Below are positions 25,895-34,459 of a stretch of DNA of 64,000 nt, piece by piece; the stretch's first letter is position 1; each line of letters opens with the position of its first letter. The stretch is from Candidatus Zixiibacteriota bacterium (GTDB lineage Bacteria > Zixibacteria > MSB-5A5 > GN15 > FEB-12), in NCBI GenBank assembly GCA_034003725.1, contig JAVEYB010000005.1, positions 70,831 to 134,830 on the forward strand, read 5' to 3'. The position numbers and the translations under genes are program-made. Below the pieces are notes generated by a model, which saw only the letters and a list, made by a program, of their open reading frames with translations, searched no databases and had not been told where the DNA came from.

Positions 25895-26770
25895 ATGGAT
25901 CTCGATCTGCAGGGAAGCATTGAGAAGTTCACACTTCCGGAGATATTTCAGTTAATCGCGGTCAGCCGAAAGTCGGGCACACTCGGCATCCAGAAGGACG
26001 AATCGATCGTGATGATCTATTTCCGAAATGGTGACATCGTGTACGGCTACGGTCCCCGCCAGACCTTTCACCTGGGGCAACTGCTGAAGGAGCGGGGACT
26101 GCTGACGGCCCAGCAACTCGACGAGGCGGTCATCGCGCAGGCCCGCACGGACAATTCACTTCGACTCGGCGAAATCCTGATCAAGAAGCATTTCATCGAT
26201 CGCGCCGATTTGGAAAAAGTCGTGCGGGAGCAGATAGAGCAACTGCTCTACTCGCTGCTCGCGTGGCAGAGTGGGTCTTTCAAATTCTACGAAGACCAGT
26301 TCCCCACCGAAGAAGAGATCACCGTGAATCTCTCAGTCGAAAACGTCATACTTGAAGGCCTGAGACGTCACGACGAAATGTCGATGATACGCGACGTTCT
26401 GCCGGACTTCCAGCAAGTGTACAGTATCTCGGCGTCTCAAAAGGGGCGCGCACGGGCGGTCACGATGGAGGCCGCCGAATGGAACATCATGGCGCTGGTC
26501 GACGGTTTTCGGTCAATCGATGAGGTATGTGGGTTATCGTCGATGCCGCGCGACCAGGCACTCCGGACGCTGGCCAAGCTGAAGCTCGCCGGGATCATCA
26601 CGCCGTCGGAGAGAAAGAAAACAGCAGTAACAGCCGATGCCGGACCGACCGAGCTTGATTTGATGGTCAAGCGGCTGGCCGGCCTGTTCGAGGACTACCT
26701 TAAGGACAAGTCGACGCCGGCGGCGATGGATCGCCGGGTGACACAGACTGTCCTGGGAGATCACGTGTGA
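25895..26770 (+). CDS. DUF4388 (PatA-N-like) protein
   Basis: The protein has 291 residues. The N-terminal ~110 residues ('LQGSIEKFTLPEIFQLI', 'SGTLGIQ', 'IYFRNGDIVYGYG', 'LGQLLKERGLLT') are the DUF4388 domain found in PatA-like response regulators and in gliding/polarity proteins. A second region (about 110-160) repeats the 'LGEILIKKHFIDRADLEKVV' module, as in MshEN-like c-di-GMP or type IV pilus domains. The last third, with 'MALVDGFRSIDEVCG', looks like a winged helix. It is the first gene of a four-gene unit with a 4-nt overlap to the next. Likely a signalling or scaffold protein; the partner is unknown. Confidence 0.75.
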   Translation: MDLDLQGSIEKFTLPEIFQLIAVSRKSGTLGIQKDESIVMIYFRNGDIVYGYGPRQTFHLGQLLKERGLLTAQQLDEAVIAQARTDNSLRLGEILIKKHFIDRADLEKVVREQIEQLLYSLLAWQSGSFKFYEDQFPTEEEITVNLSVENVILEGLRRHDEMSMIRDVLPDFQQVYSISASQKGRARAVTMEAAEWNIMALVDGFRSIDEVCGLSSMPRDQALRTLAKLKLAGIITPSERKKTAVTADAGPTELDLMVKRLAGLFEDYLKDKSTPAAMDRRVTQTVLGDHV

Positions 26771-27435
26771 GTCGTCAACGGACGCTGGAGGAACTGGAAT
26801 CGGTACTCGAGGGATTTCTCTCGCGGGTAGTCGGAGCCAAGGAGAAGCGACTAGAGGTGCTCGACGGCATCAACCGGCTGGACGATATCGCCCGTCACAT
26901 GGATCGCTCTTCCGATCTGGCCGACCGGATTGGCGGGTGGTTCGCCGAACACAATCGTTGGCTCACCGACCAGACTCTTCGCCCGGCGGACACCGGCAGG
27001 ATCTCGCGGATCCTGGACCAGATTGGAGCGCGTCTTCGCACTACCTCCGAATACTCCCCAGCCGTCCAGAAAGTCGCGGCGGAAATCGAACGATGGCAAC
27101 AACATACAGGCGGCGAAAGGAAGATTGTCCTGACCCGCGGGCCGGAATCAGTGGCTAAAAACGAAGCGGAACGACCGGGCTCTCTGGCCCGGTTTGCCGA
27201 ATTGATGGAGCGATTGGGCAGGCGCTTTGACGATCTCGCGGGCGGGAGTCAGCATATTCTCTCAGCGCTCGATGACGCGCTCAAGTCCGCTGAGATGCAG
27301 CAAAACAAAGATGCCTTGATTTTGTCGGCACTTATCATATATTCGCTCAAGCAGGAGAACTACAAAGTCGACCCGTACGTTAAGCGGCTGAAAGAAGCCG
27401 AGCGACGTATGAAAGGGAGTCGGACCGGTGCTTAA
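26767..27435 (+). CDS. Hypothetical helical protein downstream of DUF4388
   Basis: The protein has 222 residues and is not recognised. It is predicted mostly helical, with two halves: a first part about 1-115 ending in 'VAAEIERWQQHTG', and a second part about 140-205 including 'FAELMERLGRRFDDL' and 'ALILSALIIYSLKQENY'. No signal peptide or membrane span is present. It starts with GTG overlapping the DUF4388 stop and overlaps the next gene by 8 bases, so all are probably made together and may form one complex. Function is unknown. Confidence 0.65.
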   Translation: MSRQRTLEELESVLEGFLSRVVGAKEKRLEVLDGINRLDDIARHMDRSSDLADRIGGWFAEHNRWLTDQTLRPADTGRISRILDQIGARLRTTSEYSPAVQKVAAEIERWQQHTGGERKIVLTRGPESVAKNEAERPGSLARFAELMERLGRRFDDLAGGSQHILSALDDALKSAEMQQNKDALILSALIIYSLKQENYKVDPYVKRLKEAERRMKGSRTGA

Positions 27436-27682
27436 CCTGTCGGAAAAAGCCTACGTCATGGCGCTGCGCTCGCTGAAGCAGCGCGATTACGGAACCGCCC
27501 TGACGTATTTCGACCAGGCATCGGAGCGATTCGGCGGCGATAAGGAGTTCAACCTGCTTCGGGAAACCACCCGCGTGCTCGTGGCCGTGAAAAACGAACT
27601 CGCGGGTCTCCGTGCGAAACATGATAGTGAGTCGATAATCGAGGAGGTCTTCAATGGCCAAGAAACAGACTTTTCAGGATAA
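27428..27682 (+). CDS. Small TPR-like hypothetical protein
   Basis: The protein has 84 residues. The segment 'AYVMALRSLKQRDYGTALTYFDQASERF' fits a single tetratricopeptide-like helix pair, followed by a third helix. It overlaps the upstream gene by 8 bases and the next small gene by 29 bases. It is conserved in frame with its neighbours' codon use, but function is unknown. Confidence 0.55.
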   Translation: MLNLSEKAYVMALRSLKQRDYGTALTYFDQASERFGGDKEFNLLRETTRVLVAVKNELAGLRAKHDSESIIEEVFNGQETDFSG

Positions 27683-27815
27683 GCTCAAACAGAAAGAGGC
27701 CCGCAAGGAGTACCTGAAAGTTGTCAAGGCGGTCAAGACGGAGTCCGGATCGTGGAAATTCGCCACGAAAATGGTTCCGATCACCGATGAAAACCGCAAC
27801 AGCGTCTACAAGTAA
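27654..27815 (+). CDS. Small basic hypothetical protein (53 residues)
   Basis: The ATG at 27654 has GAGGAGG 7 bases upstream, a near-perfect ribosome site. The product is Lys-rich (about 13 Lys): 'MAKKQTFQDKLKQKEARKEY' followed by a short beta-like stretch with 'SWKFATKMVPI'. It is the last gene of the DUF4388 unit and ends 25 bases before a strong terminator. The overlap with the previous gene is 29 bases. It might bind nucleic acid or an acidic partner, but nothing in it proves that. Confidence 0.65.
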   Translation: MAKKQTFQDKLKQKEARKEYLKVVKAVKTESGSWKFATKMVPITDENRNSVYK

Positions 27816-27840
27816 TTCGTCGAAACGCTGACTCAAATCA

Positions 27841-27869
27841 CCCTCCCGCCTCGGCGCGGAGGGTTTTTT
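27841..27869 (+). terminator. Rho-independent terminator
   Basis: CCCTCC (27841-27846) pairs with GGAGGG (27858-27863), followed by six T. It ends the DUF4388 unit. Confidence 0.85.
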
Positions 27870-27910
27870 GTTTGACTGAACAAGCGCGGGCGTTCCGCCG
27901 CCACATCTAC

Positions 27911-27938
27911 TTGAATCCGGACGACAATCCGTTATATT
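27911..27938 (+). promoter_or_regulatory. Probable promoter of the menaquinone operon
   Basis: TTGAAT (27911-27916) and TATATT (27933-27938) are 16 bases apart, about 68 bases before the menG ATG. Confidence 0.5.
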
Positions 27939-28005
27939 GCTGACCGCCGCCGCACGCGAATGGGCGGAGCCTGATGCGCAGCCGGATCATGGAGCCGGAT
28001 AAACG

Positions 28006-28746
28006 ATGGACACAGCCACTATGAGCACCGCCAATCCAACGGATCGGGGACCGTCGCGCGAAAACGTCGCGTCGATGTTCGACCGGATCGCGGGACGATA
28101 CGACCTGCTCAACCACCTGCTGTCAGCCAATCGCGACAGAAGCTGGCGGGCGCGAATGATTTCGCATCTTCCGCCCGGCAATGAACTGCACGTCCTGGAC
28201 CTCGCCACCGGTACCGCCGACCAGCTGCTGGCGCTCTACGATTCGGGCCGCCTTCGAGGAGGAATAGGCCTAGACCCGGCCGAGCAAATGCTGTCGATCG
28301 GGCGAAAAAAGATCGCAGGACGGATGCTCGACAGTGTGCTTCGCCTCGAGAAGGGCCGGGCCGAACGACTGCCGTTCGATGACAACGTCTTCGACGCAGT
28401 TACCATTTCATTCGGCATACGGAACGTCTCCGACGTTTCCACTTCGCTGCAGGAAATGCGACGCGTGCTTAAGCCCGGGGGCCGTGCCTTGATCCTCGAG
28501 TTCTCACTGCCGTCGAACTCGGTCCTGAGACGAGTGTACCTGTGGTATTTCCGCTCGGTCCTCCCCCGTCTCGGCGGGATTATTTCTGGTGACCGCACTG
28601 CCTACCGCTACTTGAACCGGTCCGTCGAATCATTCCCGTACGGCGAGGAGTTTCTCGGCCTGTTGCGGGCCGCCGGTTTCTCTGCCCCTGAACAGTATCC
28701 CCTGACGTATGGTATCGCCACACTCTATCGGGCGGACAAGAAATGA
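28006..28746 (+). CDS. menG: Demethylmenaquinone methyltransferase
   Basis: The protein has 246 residues of the UbiE/MenG family: 'VASMFDRIAGRYDLLNHLLS' (about 22-41), AdoMet-binding 'VLDLATGTADQ' (about 64-74), 'DNVFDAVTISFGIRNV' (about 127-142) and 'EMRRVLKPGGRALILEFS' (about 149-166). It makes the last step, methylating demethylmenaquinone. It is the first gene of the men operon and overlaps menF by 4 bases. An in-frame ATG at 28021 is an alternative start. No ubiquinone genes are present, so a menaquinone role is favoured. Confidence 0.92.
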   Translation: MDTATMSTANPTDRGPSRENVASMFDRIAGRYDLLNHLLSANRDRSWRARMISHLPPGNELHVLDLATGTADQLLALYDSGRLRGGIGLDPAEQMLSIGRKKIAGRMLDSVLRLEKGRAERLPFDDNVFDAVTISFGIRNVSDVSTSLQEMRRVLKPGGRALILEFSLPSNSVLRRVYLWYFRSVLPRLGGIISGDRTAYRYLNRSVESFPYGEEFLGLLRAAGFSAPEQYPLTYGIATLYRADKK

Positions 28747-30167
28747 CACATCTCATTTCACATCTGCAGGAAGTGGCTCCGGGCGCGCTGGTTGAGGCGA
28801 TGACCGATCGTATCCGCACCCTGCGCACGCGGGCCGGCCGCACGCCGGCGGACCATTCCCGGCCGGTCACCTACCGACTGACTTTAGCCACCGAATCGAT
28901 GTCTCCACTGACCTGGTTAGCCGGTCAAAGTGTGGGGCGCCGAATCTACTGGGGCGATCGAAACGGCAGCTGGCAGATGGCGGGAGTCGGTGCGGCAGAG
29001 ACAATCACCATGCACGCTCCTATCAATGTTGCGCCGCTGTTCAAGCGGCTGGACTACGTCCTGTCGGAGGCCCCCGAAGGACTTCGGTACTATGGCGGCA
29101 TGCGTTTCGACTACCGTGCCCGGCCCAGTGAAAGCCGCTCTCCGTGGCGATGCCTGCCGGACTGTCTTTTTGTCCTGCCACGCTTCGAATTGCTGCGTTA
29201 CGGCGAGGATGCCCTTTTCTCCTGCAACCTCCTCGATACTGATCTTGACGACAGTCGCATCAACCGCATCCTCGCGGATCTCAATCGTCTCTTGTTTACC
29301 GTCACGGACAAAGTGCGACTGTCGGGGGACGTCGGCAACAGAGTCGACTCGCCCGACCGCTACGGATGGGGCACGCTTCTGAGTTCGGCTCACCGCCACC
29401 TGCAGGATGGATCGATCGAGAAAATCGTCCTTGCACGCGAGTCAGTCATGACGACGGCGAAACCGGTACCAGCGTGGTCGGTCCTTCGCGATCTGCATGA
29501 TAAAGGCGACTGCTACACGTTTGCGTTTGAATTCGACCCGGGTACCGTGTTCTTCGGCGCCACTCCGGAACGACTTTACTCGCGCAAGGGGGTGCTGATC
29601 GAAACCGAGGCGCAGGCCGGCACCCGTCCGCGAGGAAGCACCAGTGCAGAAGATTCGCGGCTGGCTGAAGAACTGATGGGCAGTGAGAAGGATCGACGCG
29701 AACATCAATACGTGATTCAGGGCATCTCGGCGGCGATGGATCGCGCCGGGATATCACACAGGATCGCCGGCGACGTCACGGTCCGGACGACACCGCAGGT
29801 GCAGCATTTGTATGCGCGAATTATGGGGCGTCTGGCTGAGACCGACGACGGTGGAGTTCCGTGCGATGCAACCATTCTATCAGCCTTGCACCCCACACCT
29901 GCGGTCGCGGGTTTGCCGGTCAATGAAGCGATGGATCTGATCGCGGAACTCGAACCGTTTGATCGTGGCTGGTACGCGGGACCGGTCGGGTGGATCGCCG
30001 CCGATCGATCAGAATTCGCCGTGGCAATTCGATCGGCATTGGCGCGGCCCGGAGATATCCGTTTGTATGCAGGAGCGGGAATCGTCGACGGATCACGGTC
30101 TGACGACGAATGGGAGGAACTCGAGAACAAGATTGCTGCACTGATACGTCCCCTGATCGAGTCATGA
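28743..30167 (+). CDS. menF: Isochorismate synthase
   Basis: The protein has 474 residues of the chorismate-utilising family: 'KIVLARE' (catalytic Lys side), 'TEAQAGTRPRG' near 294-304, 'SEKDRREHQYV' near 320, 'LHPTPAVAGLP' near 385-395 and 'YAGAGIVDGSRSDDEWEELENK' near the end. It converts chorismate to isochorismate, the entry to menaquinone. Overlaps of 4 bases on both sides place it in one translational chain with menG and menD. The N-terminal 120 residues are variable, as usual for MenF. Confidence 0.92.
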   Translation: MTHLISHLQEVAPGALVEAMTDRIRTLRTRAGRTPADHSRPVTYRLTLATESMSPLTWLAGQSVGRRIYWGDRNGSWQMAGVGAAETITMHAPINVAPLFKRLDYVLSEAPEGLRYYGGMRFDYRARPSESRSPWRCLPDCLFVLPRFELLRYGEDALFSCNLLDTDLDDSRINRILADLNRLLFTVTDKVRLSGDVGNRVDSPDRYGWGTLLSSAHRHLQDGSIEKIVLARESVMTTAKPVPAWSVLRDLHDKGDCYTFAFEFDPGTVFFGATPERLYSRKGVLIETEAQAGTRPRGSTSAEDSRLAEELMGSEKDRREHQYVIQGISAAMDRAGISHRIAGDVTVRTTPQVQHLYARIMGRLAETDDGGVPCDATILSALHPTPAVAGLPVNEAMDLIAELEPFDRGWYAGPVGWIAADRSEFAVAIRSALARPGDIRLYAGAGIVDGSRSDDEWEELENKIAALIRPLIES

Positions 30168-31921
30168 GAGTAAGCACGGTCAACTTCAACGCTCTGTGGG
30201 CGTCGATTCTCATCGAGGAGTTAGTCCGACACGACATCTCACACTGCTTCGTTTCTCCGGGTTCGCGATCGACACCGCTGACTGTCGCAGCCGCCCGAAA
30301 TCCGCGCGTCACGACGGTGGTTCACTTTGATGAACGCGGCGCCGCGTTCGCGGCGGTCGGCTATGTGCGCGCGACATCGCGCCCAGCAGTATTGATCTGT
30401 ACGTCGGGCACCGCCGTCGCCAACTATTTACCTGCAGTAGTGGAAGCGTCGATGGATCGCCTCCCGTTGATAGTCCTGAGCGCCGACCGTCCTCCCGAAC
30501 TGCAGAACTGCGGCGCCAACCAGACGATCGTGCAGCCGGGTATTTTTTCGCACTACGCCCGATACGAATTGTTGCTGCCGTGTCCCGATCCTGAGATATC
30601 AGCCACGACTCTGTTGTCACGGATAGACCGGGTAGCCCGCGCGGCCATGACTGTTCCACGCGGACCGGTACACATCAATTGCCCGTTCCGGGAGCCGTTG
30701 GCGCCAACCGACGATGGCCGTGATTACACTACATATCTCAAGAGTATTGAAGCGTGGGGGTCGGGATCGTCCCCATGGTCACGCTCGACCGATCCAGACG
30801 GCGGCGTCGATCAAACAGCAGTGCACACGGTGTCCGGCATCATCGCCGGCACGGCCGACGGAATCATTGTCGCCGGAATGCTGACGTCGGAGGCCGACCG
30901 CGACGCCGTTCTCGCATTGAGCGAAGCAACCGGCTGGCCGGCACTCCCCGACATTCAGTCCGGCCTCCGACTTGGACTGCAGCACCCGAATGTCATTCCA
31001 AACTACGACCTGATTCTCCACTCAAAAGCCATGCAAACGGACCTGACGCCGTCGGTGGTGATCCACGCGGGTGGGAGAGTGATTTCAAAGCGCCTGTTGC
31101 AGTGGCTGGAACGGATCCGTCCCACGAGGTACGTGTGCATCGATGGCGACCTGCGGGACTTCGATCCGAACCATCAGGTTACAGACCGCATTCACGCTGC
31201 AATCTCCCGGGTCTGCCACGAATTGGTGAAGCAGGTACCGTCCGCGTCCCCCACGTCGAAACTGGCGGCCTGGCAATCACGTTCTGAACTGGTCGCAGAG
31301 ACCGTTGATCCGCTGATTGCCAACGGCGCGCTCACTGAGCCTGCCATCACTCATCTCTTGTCACAGCTTATGGATCGACATCACGCGTTGTGGCTGGCAA
31401 GTTCCCTTCCGATCAGACTGATGGACATGTACGGCGCGTCATCGAGCGCCTTGGTCCCGATTGGTGCAAACCGGGGGGCGAGCGGCATAGATGGAACGGT
31501 CGCATCGGCGGTGGGCTTCGCGCAGGGTCAGGCCAGGCCAGTAACTCTGTTGACGGGAGATCTGGCGCTGCTTCATGATCTCAATTCGCTGGCCCTCGTC
31601 AGGACATCGCCGCACCCGGTGACAATTGTCGTCCTTAATAACGACGGTGGGGGCATCTTCTCGCTTCTGCCGATCGCCGAGCACGGTGATGTATTCGAGC
31701 GCTACTTCACGACCCCGCACGGCATGAAGTTCGAGAACGCAGCAGCGCAATTTGACCTTGCCTACCGTTGTGTCCAGACACTTGACGACTTCCAAATTGC
31801 CTATGTCGAGCAACGCAGCTCGCGAACATCGATAATAATTGAAATACCTGTGGACCGCCGAACCACTGCAGATTTGATAAGGCGAGTCGAACGCTCGGTG
31901 GGCGAACTCGTACCGGAGTGA
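30164..31921 (+). CDS. menD: SEPHCHC synthase MenD
   Basis: The protein has 585 residues from the ATG at 30164, which overlaps the menF stop (ATGA). Thiamine diphosphate enzyme marks: 'SPGSRSTPLTVAA' (about 31-43), 'DERGAAFAAVGY' with the activating Glu near 56, 'LICTSGTAVANYLPAV', 'SADRPPEL', and the ThDP/metal motif 'LNNDGGGIFSLLP' near 491-503. It adds 2-oxoglutarate's succinyl semialdehyde unit to isochorismate. Length and motifs are normal, and no defect was seen. The next gene, menH, starts 7 bases after it. Confidence 0.94.
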   Translation: MRVSTVNFNALWASILIEELVRHDISHCFVSPGSRSTPLTVAAARNPRVTTVVHFDERGAAFAAVGYVRATSRPAVLICTSGTAVANYLPAVVEASMDRLPLIVLSADRPPELQNCGANQTIVQPGIFSHYARYELLLPCPDPEISATTLLSRIDRVARAAMTVPRGPVHINCPFREPLAPTDDGRDYTTYLKSIEAWGSGSSPWSRSTDPDGGVDQTAVHTVSGIIAGTADGIIVAGMLTSEADRDAVLALSEATGWPALPDIQSGLRLGLQHPNVIPNYDLILHSKAMQTDLTPSVVIHAGGRVISKRLLQWLERIRPTRYVCIDGDLRDFDPNHQVTDRIHAAISRVCHELVKQVPSASPTSKLAAWQSRSELVAETVDPLIANGALTEPAITHLLSQLMDRHHALWLASSLPIRLMDMYGASSSALVPIGANRGASGIDGTVASAVGFAQGQARPVTLLTGDLALLHDLNSLALVRTSPHPVTIVVLNNDGGGIFSLLPIAEHGDVFERYFTTPHGMKFENAAAQFDLAYRCVQTLDDFQIAYVEQRSSRTSIIIEIPVDRRTTADLIRRVERSVGELVPE

Positions 31922-31928
31922 TGCCGTC

Positions 31929-32738
31929 ATGACCAGCACCACTCCCGTGCTTGCGTTTCACGAAGGGGGGCGGCCAGACGGTCCCGCGGTTTTGCTTCTG
32001 CATGGATTTACCGGGTCGAAGGAGGATTGGCACGACGTAGAGCGGCGGCTGTCCGGGCAGTACCGAACGGTCGCGATTGACCTGCCCGGGCACGGCGAGT
32101 CGGCTTCGGTCGGAGTTAAGTGGTTCGCGATGGCGACGTGTGCCGGGGCCGTTATCGATGTCCTCGATCATCTCAAGATTTCCACGTGCGACCTGATTGC
32201 CTATTCCATGGGAGGGCGGCTGGCGATCCATCTGCTGATTCACTTCCCCGACCGGTTCGGGAGAACTGTACTGGAATCGACTACACCCGGAATTGAAGAT
32301 GGCGTGGAACGCGAAGCGCGGAGAGAGCTCGACGACAAGCGGGCGAGGGAGATCGAGACCACCAGCCTGTCGGCATTTCTGATGCGATGGTACGATCAGC
32401 CGATGTTTGCGGGCATGCGGACGCACGGAGGCCGTTTTGAGCGCCTGCTGCAGCGACGGCTTCGGGGCGATCCGACCGGGTTGTCCCGATCACTGCGTCT
32501 CATGGGTACGGGTTCACAGGAGTCGTACTGGGATCTGTTGCCGGAGATCAATCAGGAGATCAGGCTTGTCGTAGGGCAGTTTGACGGCAAGTTCCGAGTG
32601 CTGGCAGATCGAATGAGCCGCTTGTGCCCGCACGCTGAAGTTCGTATCATACCGGGGAGCGGTCACACCGTTCACTTCGAACAGCCCGACCGTTTCTGCA
32701 CGGAAGTTGAATCGTTTTTGTTGTCGAGGACGTCATGA
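31929..32738 (+). CDS. menH: SHCHC synthase MenH (alpha/beta hydrolase)
   Basis: The protein has 269 residues: '[12 protein letters not shown]' (about 24-35), nucleophile elbow 'AYSMGG' near 93-98 and C-terminal '[10 protein letters not shown]' with the catalytic His near 243. MenH removes pyruvate from SEPHCHC. The position between menD and menB supports the assignment over a general esterase. The acidic member of the triad is likely the Asp in 'GQFDGKF' near 216. Confidence 0.85.
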   Translation: MTSTTPVLAFHEGGRPDGPAVLLLHGFTGSKEDWHDVERRLSGQYRTVAIDLPGHGESASVGVKWFAMATCAGAVIDVLDHLKISTCDLIAYSMGGRLAIHLLIHFPDRFGRTVLESTTPGIEDGVEREARRELDDKRAREIETTSLSAFLMRWYDQPMFAGMRTHGGRFERLLQRRLRGDPTGLSRSLRLMGTGSQESYWDLLPEINQEIRLVVGQFDGKFRVLADRMSRLCPHAEVRIIPGSGHTVHFEQPDRFCTEVESFLLSRTS

Positions 32739-33556
32739 GCGCAATTGCCTGGGTCACAGCCGGTACGTTTTCGGATATCCAGTATCACAAGACCGACGGG
32801 ATCGCCAAAATCACCATCAACCGCCCGGAAGTGCGCAACGCTTTCCGGCCATTGACCGTGACGGAAATGTCGCAGGCGCTTGCCGATGCACGCGAGGACC
32901 AATCGATCGGCGTTGTCATCCTCACGGGCCAGGGCGAGAAGGCGTTTTGTTCGGGGGGCGACCAGAAGATTCGCGGCGATTCGGGCTACAAGGATGAGTC
33001 GGGCGTGCATCGCCTGAATGTCCTTGAATTCCAGCGACAAATGCGGACCTGCCCCAAGCCGATCATCGCCATGGTCGCCGGCTTCGCGATCGGTGGAGGA
33101 CACGTACTGCACTTGATGGCGGATCTGACGATCGCCGCCGACAACGCGATTTTCGGACAGACAGGACCCAGGGTTGGGTCATTTGATGGCGGGTATGGCG
33201 CCTCATACATGGCACGGATTGTCGGCCAGAAAAAGGCCCGCGAAATCTGGTTCCTCTGCCGGCAATACGACGCTCGACAGGCTCTCGATATGGGACTGGT
33301 GAACGCGGTCGTGCCGCTGGCACGACTCGAGGAGGAAACGGTTCAGTGGTGTCGCGAAATACTCGCCAATTCACCGATAGCGATCCGCTGCCTCAAGGCA
33401 GCCCTCAACGCCGACTGTGACGGCCAGGCGGGACTGCAGGAGCTGGCCGGAAACGCAACCATGCTGTTTTACATGAGCGAAGAAGGTCAGGAAGGGCGCA
33501 ATGCGTTCGTCGAGAAACGTTCGCCCGACTTTTCGAAATTTCCCCGCAGGCCGTGA
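32735..33556 (+). CDS. menB: 1,4-dihydroxy-2-naphthoyl-CoA synthase
   Basis: The protein has 273 residues of the crotonase fold: '[14 protein letters not shown]' (about 27-40), '[14 protein letters not shown]' (about 66-79), oxyanion-hole '[12 protein letters not shown]' (about 111-122) and '[13 protein letters not shown]' (about 143-155), the glycine/Asp signature of bicarbonate-type MenB. The C-terminal '[15 protein letters not shown]' is characteristic. It closes the naphthoate ring. It overlaps menH by 4 bases. Confidence 0.95.
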   Translation: MSAIAWVTAGTFSDIQYHKTDGIAKITINRPEVRNAFRPLTVTEMSQALADAREDQSIGVVILTGQGEKAFCSGGDQKIRGDSGYKDESGVHRLNVLEFQRQMRTCPKPIIAMVAGFAIGGGHVLHLMADLTIAADNAIFGQTGPRVGSFDGGYGASYMARIVGQKKAREIWFLCRQYDARQALDMGLVNAVVPLARLEEETVQWCREILANSPIAIRCLKAALNADCDGQAGLQELAGNATMLFYMSEEGQEGRNAFVEKRSPDFSKFPRRP

Positions 33557-33562
33557 ACGAAA

Positions 33563-34459
33563 GTGGCTCCCATGAGCTCCGTATCGTTGAGCGTCTGGCT
33601 ATTAGCAGCACGTCCAAAGACGTTGCCGGCCGCGGTTGCCCCGGTTTTCATCGGGACCGTGATGGCGTATGTCGACGGGGGCTTTCATCTCTGGGCGGCT
33701 GTGGCAGCATTGTGCGGGGCGCTGCTGATTCAGATCGGCACCAACTACGCCAACGACTACGCGGATTTTGTCAAGGGGACCGACACCGCTGAGCGGGTCG
33801 GTCCTGTCCGTATCACACAAGCCGGGCTCGTGTCCCCCACCGCCGTTCGCAATGCGGCAATTCTTATATTCGGGCTCGCTTTTTTGATCGGCGTCTACCT
33901 GGTCTACCGCGGCGGATGGCCGGTCGTCGTGATCGGGTTATCGTCTATCCTGTTCGGCGCATTGTACACGTCCGGTCCGTCCCCACTTGCCTATAATGGT
34001 TCGGCCGACTTGTTCGTCCTCATTTTCTTCGGCCCCGTTGCGGTTGGAGGTACGTATTACGTGCAGACGCTGGCAATAACGGAATCGGTCCTGGTTGCCG
34101 GGCTGGCGCCCGGATTGTTCTCGGTGGCAATCCTGACGGTCAACAACCTCCGTGATATTGACAACGACCGGGTGGCCGGAAAACGCACGCTCGCCGTACG
34201 TTTCGGCAGGTCGTTCGCCTTTGGAGAGTACGTTCTCGCTGTCAGCGCAGCCTGCCTGGTGCCTGTATATCTGTTCGCTTTCGGAGATGGCCCCGTGACC
34301 GTGCTGGCTGCCGTTGCAGTACTTCCGGTAGCGTTGCCAAGTGTATCGGACATGCGCCATCAAAAGGGCTCGGCACTGAATAACACTCTCGCTGCCACCG
34401 GGCGCCTGCTGTTGCTTTACAGCGCCCTTTTCTGTTTGGGGTGGATGCGATGGATATAG
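33563..34459 (+). CDS. menA: 1,4-dihydroxy-2-naphthoate polyprenyltransferase
   Basis: The protein has about 295-298 residues; GTG at 33563 and ATG at 33572 are both possible starts, and no strong Shine-Dalgarno decides. It is an eight- to nine-helix UbiA-type membrane enzyme with 'NYANDYADFVKGTD' (first Asp-rich motif, about 53-66) and 'NNLRDIDNDRVAGKRTLAVRFG' (second, about 194-215). It attaches the isoprenoid tail to DHNA at the membrane. It starts 6 bases after menB and overlaps menC by 10 bases. Confidence 0.93.
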   Translation: MAPMSSVSLSVWLLAARPKTLPAAVAPVFIGTVMAYVDGGFHLWAAVAALCGALLIQIGTNYANDYADFVKGTDTAERVGPVRITQAGLVSPTAVRNAAILIFGLAFLIGVYLVYRGGWPVVVIGLSSILFGALYTSGPSPLAYNGSADLFVLIFFGPVAVGGTYYVQTLAITESVLVAGLAPGLFSVAILTVNNLRDIDNDRVAGKRTLAVRFGRSFAFGEYVLAVSAACLVPVYLFAFGDGPVTVLAAVAVLPVALPSVSDMRHQKGSALNNTLAATGRLLLLYSALFCLGWMRWI

